From: Variovorax paradoxus
GTDB taxonomy: Bacteria > Pseudomonadota > Gammaproteobacteria > Burkholderiales > Burkholderiaceae_C
Direction: 5' to 3'
Length of the DNA: 64,000 bases
Assembly (NCBI RefSeq): GCF_018614915.1
Contig: NZ_JAGGNU010000033.1
Span: forward strand, 39,144 to 103,143
A model generated the notes under the pieces. That model made no database searches. It was not told the DNA's origin and saw only the letters and a list, made by a program, of their open reading frames with translations. Shown here one piece after another: positions 20,062 through 28,250 of the stretch. Positions within the stretch are counted from its first letter, which is position 1. Every line of letters starts with the position of its first letter. A program made the translations under genes and the position numbers.

Positions 20062-20567
20062 GCGAGCTTTATCCGAACGAAACCGAACTCGACGAACGCG
20101 ACGGCCGCTACCTGCGCAAGGCCATCGGCTGGTCGCACGCGGCGCGGCGCCGCGGCAACCGGCCCTTCGGCGCGGTGGTGGTCTCGGCCGCCGGCGAGGT
20201 GCTGGCCGAGGCCTACTGCAACAGTGCCGAGACGGGCGACGTCACCGGCCACGCCGAGACCAATGCCGTGCGCGCGCTCGCCGAACGCAAGCTGTCGCGC
20301 GAGGAACTTGCGGGCGCGACGATCTATTCGTCCGGCGAACCCTGCGTGATGTGCGCCGGCGCGATCTTCTGGTCGAACATCGGCCGCGTGGTCTTTGGCA
20401 TCGACGCCGAGCGGCTGCGCCTGTTTCGCGGCGAGCATGCCGACCAGCGCGATGCCGAGCTCTCCTGCCGCGACGTGTTCCGCGCCTCGCCGCATGCGAT
20501 CGAATGCATCGGGCCGGCGCTGGTCGACGAGGCGACTGCGGCACACGTGGGTGCATGGAAGGGCTGA
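20058..20567 (+). CDS. CDA-fold nucleoside/guanine-type deaminase (second copy)
   Basis: A 169-residue zinc deaminase with the His-Glu motif in TGHAETNAVRA and the Cys pair in GEPCVMCAGAIFW. It resembles the deaminase at 9809-10291 along its length (NRPFGAVVV/RHPFGAVLV, WSNIGRVVFG/WANIGRVVYG). The start ATG overlaps the binding-protein stop (ATGA), so the two are translated together. Likely substrate: an amino-purine or amino-pyrimidine imported by the cognate system. Assignment as guanine deaminase in the strict sense is uncertain. Confidence 0.88.
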   Translation: MSELYPNETELDERDGRYLRKAIGWSHAARRRGNRPFGAVVVSAAGEVLAEAYCNSAETGDVTGHAETNAVRALAERKLSREELAGATIYSSGEPCVMCAGAIFWSNIGRVVFGIDAERLRLFRGEHADQRDAELSCRDVFRASPHAIECIGPALVDEATAAHVGAWKG

Positions 20568-20614
20568 CCTGGACCATCACGCAGCGGTCATCGAACTTCC
20601 TGTCCAATAGCGGC

Positions 20615-20833
20615 ATGCAAAGCCCGCACGACACCGAACGCCGCCTCAACGATCTCGAGATCAAGGCCAGCTTCACCGAAGACCTGCTGGACCAGTTGAA
20701 CATGGCCCTCTACCGGCAGCAGCAGCAGATCGACAGCCTGGTGCTCCAGGTCACCCAACTGCGCCAGCAGAGCACCGACACGGCCACCGGCGGCGCGCGC
20801 AACCTGCGCGACGAGCTGCCACCGCACTACTGA
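20615..20833 (+). CDS. slyX: SlyX-family protein
   Basis: A 72-residue protein, a predicted coiled coil (DTERRLNDLEIKASFTEDLL to about residue 50) ending in DELPPHY, close to the SlyX C-terminal pattern PPHY. Function is not known. It starts 47 bases after the deaminase gene and 13 bases before the next gene. The ATG at 20615 gives the normal SlyX length. Confidence 0.85.
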   Translation: MQSPHDTERRLNDLEIKASFTEDLLDQLNMALYRQQQQIDSLVLQVTQLRQQSTDTATGGARNLRDELPPHY

Positions 20834-20846
20834 ACGGGACGAACCG

Positions 20847-21368
20847 ATGCTGGTCGTGTTCGGCGGTCTGCCCGGGGTCGGAAAGTCGACCGTCGCCCGC
20901 GAGGTGGCGCGGCGGAGCGGCGCCGCCTACCTGCGGATCGACGCCATCGAACAGGCGGTGCGGGATGCCGGCGTCCTCGTCGCGGACATCGGCCCGGCGG
21001 GCTATATGGCGGCCTACGCGCTCGCACGATCGAATCTCGAACTCGGCCGAATCGTCGTGGCCGATTGCGTCAATCCGTTGCCGATCACGCGCGCGGCATG
21101 GCAGGCGGTGGCACGCGATGCCGGCGTGAAGCTGGTCGAGGTCGAAGTGATCTGCTCGGATGCCGCCGAGCACCGGCGCCGCGTCGAGAACCGCACCAGC
21201 GACATCGGAGGGCTCGTGCTGCCGACCTGGGCCGGCGTGACCGCGCACTCGTACACGCCCTGGACCGGCCAGGACCTGGTGATCGACACCGCGACGCTGA
21301 ACGCGGAAGATGCCATCGCGTACGTGCTTGCCGGGATGAAGGCCAAGGCCGACCACGACCCGGTGTAG
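20847..21368 (+). CDS. P-loop AAA-type small kinase
   Basis: A 173-residue protein of the AAA_33/zeta-like small-molecule kinase group: Walker A GGLPGVGKST at the very N-terminus (residues 6-15), a possible catalytic Asp in RIDAIEQ, and a LID-like Arg-rich stretch (AEHRRRVENR). The substrate cannot be told from sequence. It is 13 bases after slyX and 12 bases before the hydrolase gene, so the three form an operon-like string. Confidence 0.8.
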   Translation: MLVVFGGLPGVGKSTVAREVARRSGAAYLRIDAIEQAVRDAGVLVADIGPAGYMAAYALARSNLELGRIVVADCVNPLPITRAAWQAVARDAGVKLVEVEVICSDAAEHRRRVENRTSDIGGLVLPTWAGVTAHSYTPWTGQDLVIDTATLNAEDAIAYVLAGMKAKADHDPV

Positions 21369-21380
21369 ACGGAGGTCTTC

Positions 21381-22172
21381 ATGCACCTGCCGCTCCGACC
21401 CCTGATCCTCGGCGCACTGCTGGCGCTCTGCGCGCAAGTCCACGCGCAAGTCGCGCAACGCGTGGTCGACCTCCCGACCCGGCCCGGCGTCACGCAGCGC
21501 ATGGTCGTGATCGCGCCGCCCGAGCCCAAGGCCGCCGTGGTGCTGCTGGCAGGCGGTCATGGCGGGCTGCAGATATTCCCCAACGGCTCGTTCAATTGGG
21601 GCGAGGGCAACTTCCTCGTGCGCAGCCGGCAGCTGTTCGCCGACCAGGGCCTGCTGGTCGCCGTGCTCGATGCGCCGTCCGATCGCCAGACGCCACCCTT
21701 CCTGCAAGGCTTCCGCCAGCGCCCCGAGCACGCGGCCGACCTCAAGGCCGTGATCGCCTGGCTGCGCGAGAGCGGCAAGGTGCCGGTCTGGCTGGTCGGC
21801 ACCAGCCGCGGCACGCAATCGGCCGCCTATGTTGCGACCGAGCTGGCCGGTGCGGACGGACCCGACGGCATCGTGCTGAGTTCCACCATCCTGAGCGACT
21901 CGAAGGGCCGCCCGGTTCCGGCCATGCCGCTGGGCCGGCTGCGGATTCCCGTGCTCGTCGTGCACCACGAGCAGGACGGCTGCGAGCTTTGCTCCTTCGC
22001 CGACGTGCCCGCGCTCATGGCCAAGCTCGACAACGCACCGCGCAAGCAACTGCTCGCCTTCCAGGGCGGCGCCAACAGAGGCGCTGCCTGCGAGGCTTTC
22101 GCCTACCACGGCTTCAACGGTCTGGAACGCGATGTGGTGACGCAGACCGTCGCGTGGATGCTCGCGAAGTAG
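21381..22172 (+). CDS. Exported alpha/beta hydrolase
   Basis: A 263-residue serine hydrolase with a cleavable signal (MHLPLRPLILGALLALCAQ, AQA-type end near residue 23). The nucleophile elbow is GTSRGT, with Ser in the usual place, and the probable catalytic His is in EAFAYHGFNG near the C-terminus. Predicted periplasmic. It is the last gene of the slyX-kinase string. Substrate unknown. Confidence 0.82.
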   Translation: MHLPLRPLILGALLALCAQVHAQVAQRVVDLPTRPGVTQRMVVIAPPEPKAAVVLLAGGHGGLQIFPNGSFNWGEGNFLVRSRQLFADQGLLVAVLDAPSDRQTPPFLQGFRQRPEHAADLKAVIAWLRESGKVPVWLVGTSRGTQSAAYVATELAGADGPDGIVLSSTILSDSKGRPVPAMPLGRLRIPVLVVHHEQDGCELCSFADVPALMAKLDNAPRKQLLAFQGGANRGAACEAFAYHGFNGLERDVVTQTVAWMLAK

Positions 22173-22200
22173 CACGCGGGCGGCTGCTTAAACTCGCACG

Positions 22201-23031
22201 ATGCCATGGCACGCGCGACTCGACCTCGACTACCAGCTTGAAAACCAGCGCAGCGTCGCGCGCTTTCGCCACGAGGGCCCGCTGCGCATCCTGCAAAGCC
22301 TCTACCCCGAAGGCGATGCGGTCTGCCACAACGTGCTGGTGCATCCGCCCGGCGGGCTGGTGGGCGGCGACACGCTCGACATCGCGGTGCGCGTCGCGGC
22401 CGGCAGCCACGGCCTCATCACCACGCCGGGCGCCACGCGCTTCTACCGCTCCGAGGGCGAACTCGCGCTGCAGCGCACCGAGCTCGTGCTCGAGCCCGGC
22501 GCGCGGCTCGAATGGCTGCCGCTCGAAGCCATTTGCTACAGCGGCTGTCGCGCAGAGAACCGGCTGACGCTGCGCGCCGCGGCAGGCGCGGAGCTGATCG
22601 GCTGGGACCTGACGGCGCTCGGCCTGCCCGGCGCCGACAAGCCTTTCGTGCTCGGCAGCCTGCAGCAGCACATCGAAGTGCCGGGCACGTGGCTGGAGCG
22701 CGGGCGCATCGATGCGGCCGACACGCGCCTGCTGCAGAGCCCGATCGGGCTGGCCGGGCATCGCTGCCTGGCCTCGATCTTCTTCGTCGCGGGCGCGCCG
22801 ATCGCGCGCGCGCGGCGCGAGGCGGCGCTCGAGGTCGCACGCGCGCTGATCGATACGCATGGGCTGGGGGAGAGCGCCGGCGCGACCAGTCCGCATGCCG
22901 AAGTCATCGTGCTGCGCACGCTCGCGCCGGTGGTCGAGCCCGCGATGCAGCTGCTGCGACAGGTGTGGAAGGCCTGGCGGGCCGAGCTGTGGAACATGAC
23001 GGGCACGGCGCCGCGGATCTGGGCGATGTAG
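22201..23031 (+). CDS. ureD: Urease accessory protein UreD
   Basis: Urease maturation chaperone of 276 residues, the usual UreD length; with UreF and UreG it delivers nickel to apo-urease. Family features: FRHEGPLRILQSLYPEG, HPPGGLVGGDTL and PGATRFYRS. It begins 28 bases after the hydrolase gene. No ureA, ureB, ureC, ureE, ureF or ureG follows in this window: the next gene is convergent. In related genomes ureD commonly lies between urtE and ureA, so this one appears displaced. It is full length, with no sign of decay. Confidence 0.93.
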   Translation: MPWHARLDLDYQLENQRSVARFRHEGPLRILQSLYPEGDAVCHNVLVHPPGGLVGGDTLDIAVRVAAGSHGLITTPGATRFYRSEGELALQRTELVLEPGARLEWLPLEAICYSGCRAENRLTLRAAAGAELIGWDLTALGLPGADKPFVLGSLQQHIEVPGTWLERGRIDAADTRLLQSPIGLAGHRCLASIFFVAGAPIARARREAALEVARALIDTHGLGESAGATSPHAEVIVLRTLAPVVEPAMQLLRQVWKAWRAELWNMTGTAPRIWAM

Positions 23032-23040
23032 CTCACTGGA

Positions 23041-23097
23041 GTACCTCCGTGCTTCGCACTGCGGTGCGAGCTTGCTTGGGGCGGCCCGGCGCGGCGC
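23041..23097. repeat. GC-rich intergenic repeat, type 1, copy A
   Basis: Shares ACCTCCG, CTGCGGT, a GCTTGGG/CCTTGGG core and CGGCCCGGCG with 42550-42599. It sits between the convergent ureD and FGE-like genes. It looks like one of the short dispersed intergenic elements typical of this group; no coding sense is seen. Confidence 0.45.
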
Positions 23098-23152
23098 ATT
23101 CGGCTTCGACAAGGCGTACCGCCGCAGGCACCACGCCAGTCGAAAAAGCATT

Positions 23153-24229
23153 TCATTCTTCCCCGGGCTTCAACTCACGCAGGAGGCGCATTCCGACCAG
23201 TGTGTAGCGGGTCTCGGCCGTGTTCCAGTTTCGATATGCCGAGCGCGCGTACAAGGCCGAGCTGGCCCAGGACCCGCCGCGGCGCACATGGAGCTTGCCG
23301 GCGCCCGGACCTGTCGGATCGTCCCGGGGCGCTTCGGCGTAGTAGTGCTCGCCATACCAGTCGGCGACCCACTCCCACACATTGCCGTGCATGTCGAAAA
23401 GCCCGAACGCATTGGGCGCGAAGCTGCCGACCGGCGCAGTGAACACGTAGCCATCATGGCCGGGTAAGGCAAATGGCAGCCGCCACGGCCAGCGCTGAGC
23501 GGTGTCGAGGTCCAGCAGGGCCGCCGAGCCGAGCAGGCTTGCCAGATCGTCACCGGTGTTGTAGCGCGTCGCGGTGCCGGCACGGCAGGCATATTCCCAC
23601 TCGGCTTCGCTCGGCAGCCGGTAGACCACGCCTTCGCGTTCGCCCAGCCAGGCGGCCAAGGCGATCGCGTCGTTCCAGGTGACGTTCACCACCGGATGGT
23701 CGCCGGCCTGGGGAAACCCGGGGTTGCGCCACGAATATCGGGAGTCGCGCCCTTCGAAGGCATCGCCGCGGGCCGAGCTGGTGGGGTCGTAGGCGGGGTT
23801 GTAGCCGTAGCCGCCGGTGCCATCCGCGAGGGACTCGGGCACGTAGCCTGAGCGTTCGATGAAAAGCCGGAACTGGTCGACGGTCACCTCGTGCTGGCCC
23901 ATGTAGAACGCGCGAGTGATGCGCACCGCGTGCCGTGGCGCTTCGTCGCCGAGGGCTTGCAGATCCGCCAACCCATAGTGCGAGTACCCGTGCGCCAGGC
24001 TCTGGGCGCGCTCATCGCTGCCCATCATGAACTCTCCCGCCGGCAGACGGACGAACTTCATGCCGAGGCTGTTCACGATGGTGGCAGGACGATGTTCCTG
24101 CGGCTGCCCGGGTGGACTATTGGCGCGATGAACGCCGCAGGCGGGCAGCGCTGCCAGCGCCAGGCAGGCCAATCTCTGCGCCTTGGCCCGCGTCGCCATC
24201 GAGGACGTCAGCAACGAACGCCAGGCCAT
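23153..24229 (-). CDS. FGE/SUMF1-fold lipoprotein lacking the catalytic cysteines
   Basis: About 358 residues: an N-terminal lipoprotein signal with LPAC (Cys about 31) followed by a complete formylglycine-generating-enzyme-like domain (MKFVRLPAGEFMMGS, FYMGQHEVTVDQF, YRLPSEAEWEYACRAG, GNVWEWVADWYG). In the segment where true FGEs have two copper-binding Cys the sequence reads RRGGSWASSALYARSAYR, without Cys. It is therefore probably not a sulfatase activator. It follows an LtaS-like gene by about 16 bases and may be its partner. The start is uncertain: a GTG lies six bases upstream and an in-frame ATG 30 bases downstream. Confidence 0.85.
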   Translation of the reverse strand: MAWRSLLTSSMATRAKAQRLACLALAALPACGVHRANSPPGQPQEHRPATIVNSLGMKFVRLPAGEFMMGSDERAQSLAHGYSHYGLADLQALGDEAPRHAVRITRAFYMGQHEVTVDQFRLFIERSGYVPESLADGTGGYGYNPAYDPTSSARGDAFEGRDSRYSWRNPGFPQAGDHPVVNVTWNDAIALAAWLGEREGVVYRLPSEAEWEYACRAGTATRYNTGDDLASLLGSAALLDLDTAQRWPWRLPFALPGHDGYVFTAPVGSFAPNAFGLFDMHGNVWEWVADWYGEHYYAEAPRDDPTGPGAGKLHVRRGGSWASSALYARSAYRNWNTAETRYTLVGMRLLRELKPGEE

Positions 24230-24245
24230 CGCCACTAGCGCGCAG

Positions 24246-26447
24246 TCATCTGCTCACCCAGGGAAGCGAGGGGTCGTTGCCATCCGCAGGACGTGCAAGC
24301 ATCGCCAGTTCCGCATTCATGCGCCACTCCAGCAGGTCCTCTCTGACGCTCGCCAACTCCCCGGGATCGACGTCGCGCAGTGCGGCAAGCTCCTTCGGGT
24401 CCTTGTCGAGATCGAACACCTCGATCGGATCGCGCTCGAAGCTGTAGACGTACTTTCTCTGGCCGCGCCGTGCGCTCAGGAACGACCAGTCGATGCTGCT
24501 CGAGTAATAGAGCCGGCGCTCCGGATCGACCGCATGAAGAAGCGACTCTCCGGGCAGCTGCGCGCCGTCGATGCGAAGGCCGAGCAGCTCGACGACCGTC
24601 GGAAGAATGTCGATCTGCTGCCGGGGACCGCGCACGATGCCCGGCGCCAGCATGCCCGGCGCATAGATCAGCGCCGGAACGTGCAGGCCTTCCTGGTAGA
24701 CGGCGTTGTGGATCTGCTTTGCGCCGTGTTCGTCGAACATCTGTCCATGATCGCCGACGAACACGAACACCGTGTCGTCCAGCACGCCCAGGCGGCCATA
24801 GCCTTCCATGAGCTTCGCAAGCACGCCATCGATGTACCGCAGGCAGTTGTAGTAGGACTCCAGGCTGCGGTTCGAAACGCCGTCGAAGCTGATGCGGTGC
24901 CAGGTCGATGGTGTCTCGAAGTTGTGGTGGCCGACGTTGGTCATGATGGCGGTGAAGAAGGGTTGCCCGGCATCGACCTTGGCCGCCGTCCAGTCGAGGA
25001 TCGGCTGGACCATCCATTCGTCCGCGATGCCGAAGTAGGTCACTCGCTCGCTCTCGGGATTGGCCAGCTCCTGTTCGGTCCGGATGTACTCGAAGCGGAA
25101 AGTGTCGATGACGTCGAGGTCGCTCTGGAACTTCAGCGTCGTGGGCGTGAAGAAGCTGGTCGCATAGCCCGCCTCTCGCAGGATCGAGGGCAGCGTGCGG
25201 ATGCGAGCCTGCTTGCGGTTCTCGAGCGCCCATCTCTGCGTGCCCTCGTTGGCCAGCGGATATTGGCCGCCGAGCACCGCCATCCATGCAGCGGCCGTGC
25301 GCGGAATGACGGCGCTCATGTCGTTGACCACGAGGCTCTTCCGAGCGAGCTTCGACATGAAGGGCGTTGTTTCGATGCCTGGGTTGTGCACCGTCGTCGA
25401 CTCCGCGCGCATGGACTCCAGCATGACGATGACGACGTTCTTGCGCTTTGTCATATCAGTTTGCCGCGCAAGCATCGACGCGCTGTACCAGCGCGGCTTG
25501 CCTGTGTGAGCGAACTCCCTTGCCACCTTCGCCGTGGCCCCATGCATCGGCGTCGGTGCAGCCGTCTTGGCCAGCGTGATCAGCGTGCCTTCCGTGTGCC
25601 GAAGCAAGGCCAGCACGCCGTGCGCAGGCTGCGGCAATACGACGGCCAGCGCCAGCGCAAAAGCGACGATGCCCGCTGCATAAGAGCGGCGCGCCGGCAG
25701 CAGAGGTGTCGCGGCCAGTGCGCGTTGCCTCCAGGCCCAGGCTGCGGCCAGGCAGATGCCTCCTCCGATCGCGAGCACACGCAAGACAGATGCTTCCGGT
25801 GCGACGAGCGGCGCGATGTCCTGCATGTTGAAGAGTGCGAACCACAGCACCCGCGAGCTGGCGGGCTGACCGACAGCGAATTGATAGGCCCAGTCGATGC
25901 CCACGACAGCGCACGACAGGAGCACCAGCAGTTGCAGCACCAGCACGGCGCCGCGTCGTGCCCTCGCAGGGCTGAGCACGAGCACGAGACCGAAGGCGAA
26001 GACCGCGATGGCGAGTGAAACGAGGTCGCGCCACAGGCAGGCGGCCAGGCCGAAGACCTGGATCCGTGCCGTGTAGAACCAGACCTGGAGCGTCCGCACG
26101 AGGCTGTCGTCGGGCGGCGGCACCGGGAACATGAGCGCGAATGCCACCAGGACGGCCACGGCGATCGGCGCGGCCGCCCATCGATGTTTGGGCGAGACAA
26201 CTCTTTGGATCGCCACGCCGAGGAGCACGGCGGCGAGGATGCGCAAGGACGTGAACCACCAAAGCCATTGCAGCCATGCACCCCATCCGGAGCCCTCGAC
26301 CGGCACGGCGAAGATGGCATTCATCACCAGCGCGGTCTTCGCGAGCCCGAGCCAGAGTGCCAGCGGAAGCAGCAGCAAGCCTGCCACTCGCCAGGGATCC
26401 TTGGCCTGCGGCTGCGTGGCGGTAGGTTTCAATCTCGGCTGCCTCAT
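24246..26447 (-). CDS. Membrane sulfatase-superfamily (LtaS-like) hydrolase/transferase
   Basis: A 733-residue alkaline-phosphatase-superfamily protein. The first ~270 residues hold about seven hydrophobic segments; the C-terminal half is the extracytoplasmic catalytic domain with metal-site segments VIVMLESMRAEST and VFVGDHGQMFDEHG. The nucleophile position reads AVIPRTAAAW (Thr 384), as in LtaS and phosphoethanolamine transferases, not CxPSR as in true sulfatases. The ATG at 26447 is chosen for GGAGGT just upstream. G+C is visibly lower than in flanking genes. It forms a two-gene unit with the FGE-like lipoprotein. A role in envelope polymer or glycan modification is inferred. Confidence 0.86.
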   Translation of the reverse strand: MRQPRLKPTATQPQAKDPWRVAGLLLLPLALWLGLAKTALVMNAIFAVPVEGSGWGAWLQWLWWFTSLRILAAVLLGVAIQRVVSPKHRWAAAPIAVAVLVAFALMFPVPPPDDSLVRTLQVWFYTARIQVFGLAACLWRDLVSLAIAVFAFGLVLVLSPARARRGAVLVLQLLVLLSCAVVGIDWAYQFAVGQPASSRVLWFALFNMQDIAPLVAPEASVLRVLAIGGGICLAAAWAWRQRALAATPLLPARRSYAAGIVAFALALAVVLPQPAHGVLALLRHTEGTLITLAKTAAPTPMHGATAKVAREFAHTGKPRWYSASMLARQTDMTKRKNVVIVMLESMRAESTTVHNPGIETTPFMSKLARKSLVVNDMSAVIPRTAAAWMAVLGGQYPLANEGTQRWALENRKQARIRTLPSILREAGYATSFFTPTTLKFQSDLDVIDTFRFEYIRTEQELANPESERVTYFGIADEWMVQPILDWTAAKVDAGQPFFTAIMTNVGHHNFETPSTWHRISFDGVSNRSLESYYNCLRYIDGVLAKLMEGYGRLGVLDDTVFVFVGDHGQMFDEHGAKQIHNAVYQEGLHVPALIYAPGMLAPGIVRGPRQQIDILPTVVELLGLRIDGAQLPGESLLHAVDPERRLYYSSSIDWSFLSARRGQRKYVYSFERDPIEVFDLDKDPKELAALRDVDPGELASVREDLLEWRMNAELAMLARPADGNDPSLPWVSR

Positions 26448-26657
26448 GTGCACCTCCGTGCCGATCGACCTCGGAGCGCCTTGAAACAGGAGGCACCTGA
26501 ACGAGGTCTGGTCATCGCCTTTGCTGGCGTTCAAGCAGGCATTAAGGCATGGAACCCGAAGCCTGTGGTTAGTGCTTTCCGGGGTCTCGCGGCTTCCCGT
26601 GCAAACAGGCCCTCGTCCGACGAGACACTGCGGCCGGGCTGCCTAGACTGCCTTGCC

Positions 26658-28250
26658 ATGCAAAGAAGAAGCTTTCTCGCGGCGGGGGCGCTCGCGGCCA
26701 CCGGCTGCTCGAACGCCGTCGTTGCGCCCGCCGCGCAAGCCGCCGGCCTGCAGCCGCTGGGCCGTCCTGAAAAATTCGACTACGCCTGGCTCAAGGGCGT
26801 GGCACGCGAGCTCGCCGATACGCCTTATCGGCCGCACGGCAAGGCGCTGCCGTCCGACGTCGCCGCGCTCGACTGGGACCAGTACCAGGCCATCCGCTTC
26901 AAGCCCGACCATGCGCTCTGGGCCGATGGCGGCTTGCGCTTCCAGGTCCGCCTGTTCCATCTGGGCCTGTTCTTCAAGCGGCCGGTTCGCATGTTCGAGC
27001 TCGTCGACGGCCAGGCCCAGGAGCTGGCCTACGACCCCGCGATGTTCGACTACGGCAAGAGTGGGCTCGACGGCGCACGGCAGGCGCGCGACCTGGGCTT
27101 CGCCGGCTTCCGCATCCTCAGTGCACCCGAATTCAAGAGCGACGTGGCGGCCTTCCTCGGCGCCAGCTATTTCCGTGCAGTCGGCGCCGAGGGGCAGTAC
27201 GGCCTGTCGGCGCGCGGCCTCGCGGTCGACACGGCGCTCGGCGGCGAGGAGGAGTTTCCGGACTTCACGGACTTCTGGTTCGAGCGGCCGGCGCGGGGCG
27301 CGAACACGATGGTGGTCTACGCGATGCTCGACTCGCCCGCCATCACCGGCGCCTATCGCTTCGCGATCACGCCGGGCGAGCCCCTGGCGATGGACGTCGA
27401 TGCCGCGCTCTATCCGCGCAAGGAGATCGAACGCCTCGGCATCGCCGCCTGCACCAGCATGTTCCAGGTCGGCGAGAACGACCGCCGCATGGCCGGCGAC
27501 TGGCGCCCCGAAATCCACGACTCCGATGGCCTCGCGATGCAAAGCGGCGGCGGCGAATGGATCTGGCGGCCGCTCGCGAATCCGGCCGCGCTGCGCTTCA
27601 ACTCCTTCGCCGACAAGGACCCCAAGGGCTTCGGCCTGATGCAGCGCGACCGCAACTTCGACCACTACCAGGATGACGGCGTGTTCTACGAGAAGCGCCC
27701 TTCCCTTTGGATCGAGCCCAAGGGCCGCTGGGGCGAAGGCGCGGTGCAGCTGGTCGAGATACCGACCGTGGACGAGACTTTCGACAACATCGTGGCCTTC
27801 TGGAATCCGGCGCAGAAGCCGCGGCGCGGCCAGGAGCTGCTGTATGGCTATCGCCTCCACTGGGGCGCGGCCGCACCGCTGCGGCCCGCGCTCGCCACCT
27901 GCGTGGCCACGCGCACCGGCACGGGCGGCGTGATCGGGCGCAAGCGCGAGCACTGGTCCTTGCGCTTCGTGGTCGACTTCGCGGGCGGCGCGCTCGCGCA
28001 GATCGATTCCAAGACGACGACGATCGAGACCGTCGTCACCGCGTCGAGCGGCAGCATCGAGCTGACGTCGGCACGCCCACTCGCCTCGGTGAGGGGCATC
28101 CGCGCCATGTTCGACGCGGTGCCGCCGCCGGACGCCGGGCCGGTCACGCTCCGGCTTTTTCTTCGCGCCGACGGCCAGCCCCTGAGCGAGACCTGGCTGT
28201 ACGAGTGGACGCCGCCGGCGCCGGCCGATCGCAAGCTCGCGCTCGCATGA
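26658..28250 (+). CDS. opgD: Periplasmic glucans biosynthesis protein OpgD/MdoG family
   Basis: A 530-residue periplasmic protein of osmoregulated glucan synthesis. It has a twin-arginine signal (MQRRSFLAAGALAATG), then the MdoG domain (about 35-520; ALPSDVAALDWDQYQAIRF, LGASYFRAVGAEGQYGLSARGL split across the family motif, NFDHYQDDGVFYEKRPS). The Tat signal and length favour OpgD over OpgG. No opgH or opgG is adjacent. Its stop overlaps the next ATG by four bases, an unusual pairing with an MFS gene. The ATG at 26658 is the first that gives the Tat signal. Confidence 0.9.
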   Translation: MQRRSFLAAGALAATGCSNAVVAPAAQAAGLQPLGRPEKFDYAWLKGVARELADTPYRPHGKALPSDVAALDWDQYQAIRFKPDHALWADGGLRFQVRLFHLGLFFKRPVRMFELVDGQAQELAYDPAMFDYGKSGLDGARQARDLGFAGFRILSAPEFKSDVAAFLGASYFRAVGAEGQYGLSARGLAVDTALGGEEEFPDFTDFWFERPARGANTMVVYAMLDSPAITGAYRFAITPGEPLAMDVDAALYPRKEIERLGIAACTSMFQVGENDRRMAGDWRPEIHDSDGLAMQSGGGEWIWRPLANPAALRFNSFADKDPKGFGLMQRDRNFDHYQDDGVFYEKRPSLWIEPKGRWGEGAVQLVEIPTVDETFDNIVAFWNPAQKPRRGQELLYGYRLHWGAAAPLRPALATCVATRTGTGGVIGRKREHWSLRFVVDFAGGALAQIDSKTTTIETVVTASSGSIELTSARPLASVRGIRAMFDAVPPPDAGPVTLRLFLRADGQPLSETWLYEWTPPAPADRKLALA

